This document shows positions 33,107 to 44,149 of a stretch of 64,000 nucleotides of DNA, piece by piece (within the stretch, counting starts at the first letter, position 1; every line of letters starts with the position of its first letter). The notes beneath the pieces were generated by a model that saw only the letters and a list, made by a program, of their open reading frames with translations, made no database searches and was not told where the DNA came from. The translations under genes and the position numbers were made by a program. Origin of the DNA: Prillingera fragicola (Eukaryota > Basidiomycota > Tremellomycetes > Trichosporonales > Trichosporonaceae). The DNA is taken from the NCBI GenBank assembly GCA_002335605.1, contig BEDY01000001.1, positions 2,604,001 to 2,668,000 on the forward strand, in the 5' to 3' direction.

Positions 33107-34476
33107 CTGATTTGCATGAACGCGGCCGTCGCATCTCCAGGGGAATGGTATTCCGAATGTTTGTTGCACACGCGACTCATGGCACTCGTGTGTTTGTCGT
33201 TCCTAGCGTCAAGCTCGTCTACAACACTCACAGAGGGTGAATGCGCAGGGACGGGCATGGCGGACCACCGCGTCGTTGAGGAAGCGCAGCGCGTTGCCAG
33301 TTGTGCCAGCGTGGTCGTTGCGCACCTGCTGACCGTTTGATCAAGCTTGGCTCCTCTTTGTGCATTACACGATTTCTATCTAAGAGTTACATATGCAGGC
33401 CGGGCCATGGAAAGAGGTATCTATTGATGCAGGCATTCCTGTTGAGAGCATGAGAGAGACAAGGGAGCGCTCGCTGGGTGCCACCTGGCCGGTGCACCCC
33501 TGAGTGGGCTCGACTTCGGTAGGTTTAAGGTGGCGGCCCCACCCTGGCCCCATCCGTTGTTCCACAGATCGCTCATCCAGGGCAGATCAGGCCGCTCAGG
33601 CACACATCTCGGCATCCTCCTTGGAGCCACGTCTTCGCACGATGCCGCCCAGTGTTGCGTCCAACTGCGCAGCACTGAGCCGCACATTCATTGTTGGGAT
33701 GCGAGCGTGGTGACTCGGTGCCAGCTCCGGCCACTCAAGGCACTGGAAGCTTGTAAGACACCAGACACGGCGGTGAGTGGTGCGCTGTTTATCCGCCGCC
33801 GCCGCCGTTGCGCGCACGCACGGGGGTGCCCCAGGCAAGGGACCGGCGCGGTGCGGGTCACCGCCGCTTCACATGGAGCTGTGGCGGGCACTATCGCAGG
33901 GCCAGATCTCGACGGTGCGGCGAACGCATGCCTCCTCCTGAATCGCGCGACTCGACGGGTGTGCTCACGCCAGAGATAGCGCCCGTGTTTGAGGCCATGG
34001 CGGAGCGCGGAATGGTTGCCGGAGTGGCAGACGCGTGGCGCGTGGTTACTGATGGAGGTGGAGAAGCCGCCGGCGATACAGCTTGGCGTTCGTTCTGTAG
34101 GATTGGAGAAAAGGGAGATGTGGTCAGCATACGCACACCCGAAATGCCACAGGAGATTTTTCAAGGAGAATTTAGGTTGCAGGTGGAACGCCTGGGGTAA
34201 AGAGGGATGGACCAGGACGCCGGGAGTGACGAGAGTGACGTGGGATGAGGAGACGACGACGTGGTAGAGCTAAGACACGTGCCGTAACCCTCTAGTGTGG
34301 CAGCCTCGATTATTCTGTCGGACGAGCTACCCCGGCCCAGATCGGTCACCTGGCAGATAGCAATCGCTGACAGCGATCCCACCAAACCACCATCACCTGA
34401 CCCATATAGATTGCGATCCGCTTGTCTAGCGAAACGCAAATGGATCTGTGATTCCGCTCCAGGCCCCAATGGGTGT

Positions 34477-35876
34477 CTAAGAGACCAAGAATTGGACAAT
34501 GAAACCCACCTTGCGAGTGTTAAGCTTGTATCCCTGCCGGGCGAAATGGTCTGCGAGCTCGGTCGGTTTGGGCAGTCCCGGAAAGCTGGATGTGGTGAGC
34601 GCCCAATCAATGTCTGGCCGATCGCCACTAGTGAGGTCCGAGTTACATACTTTCGTGGAGAGTACACTTTAAAGTCAGCTGTCCGACAGTGGACTAGCGG
34701 CGATATGCGCTCATTAGGAGTGATAGCGGTCATGTCAAAGCAGTGGAAACGGAGAGAATAGCTGTCACACGTCATCAGCGCCAGATCTTCTTTTTTTGCG
34801 TCGTAGACCTGTTTGTCTCACCTTCCCTCATTACGGATACAGAGGTCCTGGGAGTTGTCAGCCCAGTTCAACGTCAAAGAGGAGCACAAAAAAAAACCTG
34901 GGCAGTTTTGACACTAACCGTAAACAGGAACCATAACCCCAGTCCACCCTCTTTGGCAGCGACACGCACTCCTGCCACATGAAGATTACCGTACAGGTTG
35001 CGACCTGTAGCAGCCTTACGTGCAGTCTTGTCGCCACCCACTTCAGCCCTAGCGGAACGCCCTCGGGCAGAGAGTGCGGTGCGGCTCCGTTCACTTCCTC
35101 GTGATCCTGGCCGAGACGCTGTTGCAGCAACAGTGCCCGTCCCGTCGTCGTCCGTAGACTCTGCGTCTTCGGCACGTAATGAGCTGCCCACTGTCAATGA
35201 AGATTGGGCTTGCCGAGAAGGACCGGCCGTCTTGGTTTCTTCATCATAACCGCGGCTAACGGCGCGCATTCGTGGAGATGCAGAGGCTGCCCTGCCGGGC
35301 GACAAAAATGCCTCAGGCTCGGCAGTTTGGCGGCGAGGAGAGGGTGACCGACGTCCTGGAGACGCTGTTTCACGATTACTACTGCTTCCTGGACGTTCAG
35401 AGCTCGGTCCTGCTACTGGTATTGCAAGTGTTGTTGCTTCGTCCTGTGGGCCGCACAAATCGGCCGCACAAACCAAATGAGAGACTTCGATATCGCTGGT
35501 CATAGTCAGCCTGTAGCCTGCATCGCAGACCATTAATCTACACACGCTGGATCGATGGGGACACCTTCACCCTCGCCGTCTGGTCCAAACTCTTTTATCC
35601 ACAGCCGAATGATGGGACTGGGTGCAAGTGGCCGTCGGTCCTTTTCAGTTTTGCGACGACCGTGAACAGGTTCTTGTGCCACTTCAAGGCGAAACCTAAA
35701 GCGCTATCAGTGTGTGCGCAATCTCACCAGCACGTAGCCACTAACGCTATCCAACGACCGGCGAACATGCCTGCACGCATGAGCGCTGGAGTTGTCCAGT
35801 CGCCATCCCGAGCAGGAGATGCCGCGCGGCCGGCGCCACCTGCCTGAGAAGTGCCGGCCGTTTGGGGAGTGGACAT
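34477..35876 (-). CDS. Velvet-domain regulator with split domain
   Basis: Six exons were joined: 35728..35876, 35546..35695, 34919..35495, 34822..34847, 34651..34761, 34477..34585. They give about 373 residues. The first half of the velvet fold reads FRLEVAQEPVHGRRKTEKDR then RPLAPSPIIRLWIKEF. The second half reads GRNLYGNLHVAGVRV, LGLWFLFTDLCIRNEGSYSL, FKVYSPRNFPGLPKPTELA and HFARQGYKLNTRK. About 150 residues of Ser/Arg/Pro-rich disorder (many SPGR, RSPSPRR) separate the halves, a layout recalling VelB. Velvet proteins are fungal transcription factors with an NF-kB-like fold controlling development and secondary metabolism. The exact class is not resolved. The last exon is uncertain: a 33-base intron after LNTRK would change the tail. 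Exon 1 is also the weakest call. Confidence 0.75.
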
Positions 35877-38435
35877 GGCGCGACGCAGCTAGGGCCGCGC
35901 GCGGAGCTTGGAGTGTGTTTCGAACGCAGTGGAGCGATTTACTGTTGTGTGAAGAGTGTTGAGAGAAAGCGACTGCCTGGTCGACCTGTTCAGCGGCGGA
36001 GCTGTTGATCCCCGACGGCGGGGGGAAGGTGGAGGTTGGGGTGATCGAAAGTGTAATGCTAGGCTAATGCTAGGCGCCGTTCCAGCAGCGTGCCGAGATG
36101 CGCGCCGAGCGGTGTGTACACTGTAGAGACTGTAGACTGGAATAGTGCCACCCAACTAAACTGTAGAGGAATGCAAGAAATGCCAACTTGTTGTGACTGG
36201 TCGGTGCTGCGTGCAAGGAATAACGGGCGGTCCTTGGAGGCACGCCGATGTGGTCGGGCTGATCTACCCCGCCGTAGATAGGGTCGAAGAATGTACCGCG
36301 TTGATACCTCCGAGGAACGATACGAGAGAGTCGTGCAAGTCGGAAAATGGCTCACAAGTCGAGCTGTTGTGCGCGCAAGTGGACACTTAGAGTTGGGTAA
36401 ACTGAATGGTTGAGGGTAGATAGGGAGGAGCGAATGCCGCGGCCGGCACCGGCACCTCTGGACTTGCCTGCACTTCGTCGTGGTCATGGGCACACTCGAC
36501 CTTTGCTCTGCCGCCTACTAGTCCTCTCAAGAGACAAACCCTCTCTGGACTCTGGAATTCTTGGTTCTTTCAGGCCTGCCGCGCTGCCTGACGAACAAGC
36601 CAAAGCAGTCCCACAAGCCCGGCACCCCATGCGCTCAGGGTCACGTTGCCAGAGGGAACAACCCAACACCACCCTTGCCGAGCTGCTGCATCTCAAATCA
36701 TATTATGGCAATGGCGCGGCACACTGTGCAGCACCACTCATGGGCCAAAGCGAAGCCAGAGAGAGAGAGGTGCAACTCCGGCGCAAAATCCGCCTTCGAG
36801 CCTGGACGAGATCCGATACCCCGCCGACCCGCGACTGACCCGTACAGCCGTGAAACATGCACATGGCGTTCGTTGACTGATCGTCGTAGGACGTCGTGCG
36901 CTTCTGGTGCCTGCAGGTGGCGCCAACAGAAAAACCCAACAGGAGTCGGGCTGGCCCTGGCCCCGCATGAGAAAACCCTCTCAAGTTCTCTGGCTCTTGC
37001 TCAGCGGCCGGGATGGCGTAAAAAAGGGGAAAACTTGCTGACGTGTACAGTCATTGAATGGAGTACCATCTGTCGGAACCCTGGAACGAAGAAAGGGCAA
37101 ACGGCCAGTCTTTCTGTCGCTCTCTTCTCCACCGACAACCACGCAGCATCGTCTGGACCATTTCTCAACCCTGACGACGAAGAACCAGTGTGGACCAACG
37201 GAGGAGAGGCAAGAGTGCCCCAGATCCATTCAACATGAACAACTAGGAGCCGCTTGTATAGGTTATCGCTGCCGCACAGTGATATAAATATATGGGTGGT
37301 CACTGCAGTTGCCATTCAGCTCAGGTCCGCAACCATCCGGCAGGCACGAGGCACAGCCAGTGACCCGACTGGTGGTTGGCAGCGTCATACTCTCAAGATC
37401 TCTCTCTCTCTCTCTCTCTCTTCCTGCGATCCTGCGTTCTCGCAGACCATGCCGCGGCTCGGTCCTGCGTGCCGGTGTGAAAAGTTTGGGAAGAGAGGGA
37501 AGAGTGCAGGGTTGAGAAAAGTCGTCGGCATGGGTCATAGTCTAGGCGCGTCCGACGTGGCAGACGTCTTCTTTGCCGGTGACAGCTTGACAGACCTTTG
37601 GCTGGTTGACTGGCTAATGGCTCCCTGGCAGGCTTCCGGCCTCGAGATCTGCATGTCACTTTCGGGTCATTGCTGACACAAACCTTGTGCTCACCCTCGA
37701 CCCCGTTCCTCAACAGACTGCTTCTCTGCCTGGCTCGGCGAACCGAAAGACAACCACCAGTCCAGTCCTTCATTTTTATGCATGCATCCCACACTGGCGC
37801 GGCGCATAAAGTATCTAAACTCCGACGCCTCCGCCGTTGCAAGTGTAGTCTAAGCGCCGTTTCGTGCTCACCCTATATCAACACCGGTATCATGGTGCAT
37901 TCGTCAATGCTCTACACCCGCCCCGACACAGCCTGCACATTGGGTACCGGCGTCCAACGTGCATCAAGTAATCTAGACTGCCAGTTTCGCAGCGGGCACC
38001 GGAGCGCTCGCGTCAGTAGTGCCAAACAAGTCGCCATGCATTGTGCCAACCTTCCGACATGGTACCCAATAACGGCAGCGTTCCGGCACAAGTGCCCAGG
38101 TCCAAAACCATTTCGGCGAGCTGAAAGGGGCAATTGGCCATGTGGCAGTTGCGTCCTCGATCGACGAGGTCAACAACCAATCAATGACTACTGTCGCTCA
38201 CAAACCATGTTCGCGACCTGTGACGTGTATCAAGTGGACGCGGGATAAAGAGCTAATGATGTCTATCACAAATGTGATCGCCCAAACGGCATGACAGGCG
38301 TAAACAATCGCAAGCGAGGACACGTCCGACCCAACCAAGACGTGGACAGTGATCGACAAGGTTTACATTTGTACAAGTGCCTACAAGCCCCAGGCCTCTC
38401 ACCACCCTGGGACGAACTGCTGTCACCAGAGGAAG
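35877..38435. other. Intergenic: velvet promoter and SEC3 3' flank
   Basis: 2.5 kb with no supported gene. A (TC)11 microsatellite lies at 37399-37420. Short frames on both strands lack domain or splice support. Confidence 0.5.
37399..37420 (+). repeat. (TC)11 microsatellite
   Basis: Uninterrupted TC units. Confidence 0.95.
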
Positions 38436-41400
38436 CTAGTGTTTCGCCCTCTGGCAAGTCTGCTCAACGTCCCTGGCGCTGTAGTCGAGGGAAAGTCCCG
38501 AGTCGCCGTATGATTTTCCAATCAGATCGGTGGCGCGCGTAATCTCGCGACCGAGCTCTGCAGAGATCTCGCGCCACATGCTCGCAATCAAGGCGGCCGT
38601 GGCCGGGTCAGCTGCGCGCACTGGTCCTCCTCCAACACTCTCGTCATCGTGCGCAAAGTGCTTGTCCACACGGCGGGCCATGGCGTCGACTGCCTTGCGC
38701 ATGTCCTTTGCCGAGGTATCCTTGAGGACCTTTTTAAGAGCGCTGCGGTTGAACGAAGAGTGAAGTGCGACCTCCTTCGGCGGCGTCGTCTTGAGAAGAC
38801 GCTCAACTCCATCAAAGAAGTCCTACACGCTCGTCAGAAAAATGATTACAAACAACATTACTCGTCATGCACACTCACCATGAGACGCGCAAAGCCACGA
38901 CGCAGCATCATCTTGATGTACGATTTTTGGTTCTCCTCGTACAATCCACGAGCACGCTGGAGGAACACGGACAGTGCAGGTACGTTGAGCTGTTGGACCT
39001 CGTCCACAAACACGTTCAGGTTCTCTGTAGAAGGGTCAGCAACGCGAGAAAAAATAACATAGGTCTCCACGTACCAATCATCACGACGTGGAAGTACAGC
39101 TGGCCCTTGTCGTCGTCCGAGCCCGCCTCGGCGCCGACGACCTTGGCAACGTGTTGTAGCGACCCCAGAACCGACGCGACGACGCGCTCGTACGCGTCGT
39201 TGACACTCTTGCGTATGTCGAGGTCCTCGCAGTTGTCCAACTGGCACTCGATGCGGTCGACAAACACGGGAAAGTGACGGATGAAGAAGAAGACACCACG
39301 GGGACGTTTCCTAATGGTCGTCTTGGCTCCATCGATGGTGCGAACTTGCTCGCTCTGCACTTGTCAGTATTTGCTCCTTCGTGGTGGCCAGAGGCGACTC
39401 ACAATAAATGTGTCAAACCTTGCACGCTGGCGTTTGAGCTGTTTGTCGAAGAACTGAAGGAGGAACACCGACGTGCCTTCCTGCTCGGCCTCTGTCGCCA
39501 ACCTCTCCGTTATGGCCAAAATGCCCACGATACCGCTGCACAATGTAAGCTTTGAAACTGATTTCCTAGTGTGGACTTACGCGGCGTTCATTCCCACAGC
39601 AGCGTCTATCCAGTTCTTGAACTCGAGATCGACAAATCCAAACATCAAGTCCATAACGCTCCGGGCGATTTGCTGTAACCCGGGACTCAAACCCTTGGAC
39701 GCGTGACGCGCCGCCTGTCGCCTAAAGTACGTGTCGAGCTCCATGTAGTCGGCAAAGGTTGACTCGTTGTCAGCCAGGTGCAAGAAGGCGTTGATAAAGT
39801 CGTCTTCAGTAACAATCTGGTTGACCACTTCAGACATGCCCTGGCTGTACATTTCGGAAACCCTTTTGGTTGCGTCGTCGGCCTTGCCAATCTTGTCCTT
39901 GGACGGCGCACCGCTAGGACGCTTAGCCGTCTTGGTGCGGTTGACGGCACCGGCGAGGGCGCCAGTCTTGGGAACGGCGCCTTGGGCGGCGGCAAAGGAC
40001 GGATCGCCTGCCTCGCCGTCGGTCGACGACTTGAGCGTCTTGATGAGGTTCATGAGCATGAGCTTCATCTCTTCTTGATGCAGTCCACTGATCGAGGAAA
40101 TGTAGTCCTGATTGTCAGAAATTGTGTCATCGTCGGACACTCACCATGCACAGCTTTTTGTATTTTTCCTCGTCGACATCCTTGACGAACAAGACCAAAC
40201 CCTCGTACAGCATGAGCGACTCGCCAAGGGCGGCATGTGGGGAGAGCTTGAGTGGTCCCGTGCGCGAGCTCTTCACATATTCGTCCAACGTCGACTTGGA
40301 CTGGTGTTTGAACGAAATATCGAGGTACTGCACAATTCGTGTCGAGAACTGCGCAGCGGCGTCCTTGTATTCTTGCGAGTTGGCAACAGTCGCGGCAACC
40401 TCGTTGGCCGTGTCGCGACTGGCCTGGAGAGCTTTGTAGAGCGATGCAGCACATTGCTCCAGCTCGTGCACACCTTGAGCCGAAGTCGGGCTGACTTGTT
40501 TCAACTTGTCGAGATCCGACCTGGGCACATCCGTGATCTGCAACAACTGCTGGATCTCGGCAAGCAGGGCGTGCTGGTTTGAGGTCTGGACCTGCAGACC
40601 CCGGTTCTGGCCCTCGATGTAACCAATGTCATCCGATACGGCGTTGAGCTGCAGACGGTACCCAGTCAGCTGCACATCAATGTCGTCGAGTTCCATCAAC
40701 GCTTCGTCAATGTGTTGGAGCACTTGGTCGACACGATCATCAGATTCCAGGAACGCGTGAATATTGGCCGACTCGAGTGCGGCAAGTTCGTCGAGGAGTC
40801 GGCCCTCGATCGCGTCTGAACCCTTGCCGCGCGTAGCGCCGTCGCCTGCTGCAGCGGAAGCGGTCCAGTCGAAACCCTCAATGAGCTCCTCGACGTTGGC
40901 CATGATGGCGTCACCAGCTTCTTCGTCATTCTGGTCGCTAAGCACTGCATCGGCTCCCAGTAGGCCGGTGCGCGTCGTGAGCAGTACGTCGCGCGAGTAT
41001 GACGTAGTAAGAGGCGGAGGGTGGAAAGAGACGCGACGCTGTTGGTTGGGTTCGGGTGTGCGAGACTTGTCGCGCGCCGTGCCGGTCGCATTGGGGTCGG
41101 GCGTGCGGGCCCTGTCGTTGGGCAGGGGTGGGGCAAGGGATGCTGGCGACTTGGTTGGCGACTTGGATAGCGACGACTTCATGGCCGCCTTTGGCGACGC
41201 CGGCGATGCGAGCCTGGGTTCTGAGCGCTTGACTGGTGAAGCAGTCTCCCCGGCAAGCTTGGGAGGGTCGGGAGGAGGAGACGTGACAGGGACAGGTGTC
41301 GACATTGCGGGTGGTATCAGAAGTTCCTCGTCTGCCATTCCTCCATACGGGTCATCCTCTTCCTGGACCGGCTCCTGGATAGCAGGAATTACGCTACTCG

Positions 41401-42414
41401 CTGCTGATGGTCGTCGTGGTCCTAGCCTGTCGCTGCGGTGGTTTGAGGCGGCAGACTCCCGTCCACCAGTGTGCGCGGTATGGGCAGATTGGTACGAGTC
41501 CTCTGTTGATCCTCGACGCACACCAGGTCTCCCCAGACCAAGAGCCGCGAGGTCCACACCACGTGTGTCTGGACTCCGGCCTGTTGTTCCGCGGCTGGAC
41601 GTTGGTGCGAGATCGTGGCGCCCCTCCTGGCTTCCGTAGCTGCGACCACCTTGAGCCGAGCTGTTTACGGACGAGTTGGATCCTCGCCTCTCATATCCGC
41701 CACCGCCAATGGGTCGCGGAGGTGCAAGGTCGTGACCACCACCTGACGAGGCCAACGACGCCGTGCTGCCGGCGCCAGCTTGCTGCCGATGTGGCAGACG
41801 AGTCCCTACGGCAACCTGCGACGAGGAACTGTGCGAATGGCCTCCGCGGCTCGCACTCCCAGTTCCGCCGTCGGGCACAAAGTTGATGAGCTTTGGCATG
41901 TTGCCCTTTGTTGAGGACTGGTACACCTTGATAGCCTGGTTGAGGAAGGTGGTCAGATCACGAGCGCGATCGGTCGACCAGCGATACGACCGCGTCGTCA
42001 TTGTGAGCGAGAAGCTAACCGGCTACGAGTATTAGTTGTGGTGTTGCTTGAGACATCGTCGAGCTTACGTCAAGCTGCTCCAGCACGCGCATGTCTTCAA
42101 GAGCCCATGTCTTGCCCTTGGAGAAGGTGTTGTTCGAGTTGCGCTTGGCCTTGTGCATGACGCACTTGCCGAGCTTTGTGACTACGAGCACCGTGTCAGC
42201 ACTCGCCTCGGCTCTTGTGCTCCAAGCATGACCTACCTGCAAGGATGAGGTATCGCGTCTTGGTGCCCGATGGCTCCTCCTCGTGAATCTTGAGATGACC
42301 GACGTAAGTCTCCTCTGGGGTTCCCTCCTGGTCCCGCTTTGCAAAGATGGACGCGACGATGAGCGCGCGAGTGTCGTCCGCCCCCGATGTCGAGGACGGT
42401 AGGCGCGACGACAT
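38436..42414 (-). CDS. SEC3: Exocyst complex subunit Sec3
   Basis: Eight exons give 1213 residues: 42237..42414, 42069..42181, 40145..42022, 39581..40107, 39403..39535, 39075..39354, 38879..39024, 38436..38822. Introns are 37-56 bases. The N-terminal ~150 residues form the Sec3-type PH domain that binds PI(4,5)P2 and Rho GTPases (RYLILAVTKLGKCVMHKAKR, RSYRWSTDRARDLTTFLNQA). A disordered Ser/Pro/Gly linker (about 150-430) follows, then a coiled-coil region (LMELDDIDVQLTGYRLQL) and the helical Sec3_C domain (ITERLATEAEQEGTSVFLLQ, ADYMELDTYFRRQAARH). It marks exocytic sites on the plasma membrane and tethers secretory vesicles. Divergent from NAA38 over 180 bases. Confidence 0.93.
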
Positions 42415-42594
42415 GGCTGCGAGAGAGTGAGAATATGTGTAGGATGCAGAGACGCAGTGGCCTCCAAGACGCCAAGAGGGAAGGTGAGTGACAGCGTCAT
42501 TAGCGGGATCAAATCTCAATAACACACGCGTTTCAGGCAACCAAATACTGTTCATTTCCATCAAAGTACCACCACCACCTTCACATCGACCACA
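42415..42594. promoter_or_regulatory. Bidirectional promoter SEC3 / NAA38
   Basis: These 180 bases separate divergent ATGs, the shortest shared promoter in the window. ACCACCACC precedes the NAA38 ATG. Confidence 0.55.
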
Positions 42595-43173
42595 ATGGCA
42601 GACGTGCCCAGTCCGACCCAGCTCCCACCACTCTCATTCTCGCCCGGATCCTCGGACGCGTCCCTGGCGACCCCCTCCGGAGCGACTCCGCGCACACCCC
42701 CCCCGCCCCTCCCACGCCGCACCGCCATGGCTCCTCGTGCCGCTCTCCGCGCCCTCCTGCACACCCCCCTCGAGGTCAACCTGCACGACGGCCGCATACT
42801 GCAGGGCAACCTGACTGCCATTGATTCCTCGGGCGCGCTCCTCCTCTCCATGGTCCGCGAGTACCGCACCCTCCCTGCGACCCCCGTTGGCGATAATGTC
42901 GCGCGCTACTATCCGTACTCGCGCGACGGAGCCGGCGGGGACGGCGACGGGGGACCAGCAGGCGGTGACGGCAGCGGAGGCCACAACCGTGTCCGCGAGC
43001 TCGCCAGTGTGCTGGTTCCTATGGCGCATATCACTGGCGTGCAGATTGACAACGAGAGTGCTCGCGCCTGGGGTGCGTATACCGGCGTGGACGTCGCCGA
43101 CGGTGCGGCCGTAGTTTCCGGCCTTGACGGAGCTGCCTCTGCTGCTCCTGCTCCCGTCCCGGCTGAGGCATAA
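42595..43173 (+). CDS. NAA38: Sm-like protein, probable NatC auxiliary subunit Naa38
   Basis: A single exon of 192 residues. The Sm1 motif is ALLHTPLEVNLHDGRILQGN followed by LTAIDSSGALLLS. The Sm2 motif is RELASVLVPMAHITGVQI. Between them sits a Gly/Asp-rich insertion (DGAGGDGDGGPAGGDGSGG). The N-terminal 40 residues are Pro-rich. The wide Sm1-Sm2 spacing and the VLVPMAHI strand match LSMD1/Naa38, which supports N-terminal acetyltransferase C, rather than a spliceosomal Lsm. An Lsm-family alternative cannot be excluded. Confidence 0.8.
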   Translation: MADVPSPTQLPPLSFSPGSSDASLATPSGATPRTPPPPLPRRTAMAPRAALRALLHTPLEVNLHDGRILQGNLTAIDSSGALLLSMVREYRTLPATPVGDNVARYYPYSRDGAGGDGDGGPAGGDGSGGHNRVRELASVLVPMAHITGVQIDNESARAWGAYTGVDVADGAAVVSGLDGAASAAPAPVPAEA

Positions 43174-44149
43174 GCAGCATTCTTGCAGCTCAACTTCGCG
43201 CATCGTTAACTTGCAGCTCAACTTCGCGCACATCGTTAACATTGCGGACACAGGCACAGATAGCAGCCACGTGCCCATCGCATGCCCGCCACATGGCAGC
43301 CCTCGCTCCCACTCGATCGGAGCTCCACTTGCTCCACTGAACCTTGAGCAATCCTGTGACGCCGTTCACAGAGCTGCGACGCCCAGCCCTCAGCACGACA
43401 GCCTGAGACCATCGGAGCAGGAGTCGTCGCTCGATCGCCTCCCCACCCGACGAGGACGATACTCCACACCAGAAAAACACACAAGCGCCGCACATCGCAG
43501 ACCACATATGTGACCACCTTGCGGCAGTGGTGGGTTCCTCAGTGTGCCGTCCAGATCTGGAACCGGCAACGGACCGCTGCTGGAATTTGGCTGCTTCTCG
43601 CGAATTCCGTCGCTACGTGCTGCGCGTCTAGGCCAAATTCCTCGCTCCGCTTTGGACCGAAACGCACAAATTCCGCACTGTCGTCATCGCAAGGTCGCGG
43701 CTGCTCTTGCCCTCGCCTCGGCACATGTCACCTGCTCAGTGACTACGACGTTCGCTGTTAGCTTCCCACAGCGTTCGTCTGGGTGCTGCACCACCGTCGC
43801 CGCTGCATGTATGTAGCATGCGAATGCTTACGGACCTTGAACTACGGAGAGGGCTGGCCGGCCACTGGAGAAAATCTAGGCCGCGCGAGTGGCCAGTGGC
43901 GCGTGCCGGGAATAGGGTGCGCGGGTGAGGTTGTGGGCGGACAATGTATACACTGTAGGAGATGACAGCGAATGATGGATTGACAGGATGAATATGAGTA
44001 ATAGTGTGTGTGATGGTGGTGGGGTTGGTGTCGTTTTGTCAACGAGCATGCGGGTGGTGTGGACAAAGTAGCGTTCGCGGTACAAGGATGTGGAGGCACG
44101 CCGAAGGTCCCTGGTAACTGTTCTGAGGCCGTGTTCTTGTTCTTTTCTT
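43174..44149. other. Convergent intergenic spacer
   Basis: Apart from the tandem duplication, no coding exon, RNA gene or element was recognised between the NAA38 stop and the next gene's stop. Confidence 0.55.
43183..43240 (+). repeat. Tandem duplication of a 28/30-base unit
   Basis: TTGCAGCTCAACTTCGCGCA...TCGTTAAC occurs at 43183-43210 and 43211-43240. The second copy has one extra CA. It sits ten bases after the NAA38 stop. Confidence 0.9.

Larger units (their letters stand above)
31232..34476. other. Gene-poor region with AT-rich segment
   Basis: No gene was supported over most of these 3.2 kb. The stretch 31,600-32,500 is noticeably more AT-rich than the rest. Small direct repeats occur (AGAGTTC units at 32200-32220 and TAGTCCAGG at 32459 and 32479), plus a CA run at 33092-33106. 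A Ser/Pro-rich minus-strand frame at 33891-34136 may be a missed last exon of the velvet gene. Confidence 0.5.

Noticed and set aside
33530..33979. Plus-strand frame of 149 codons
   Set aside because: Unusual composition (many Cys/His/Arg), no motif, and overlapped by an equally open minus-strand frame.
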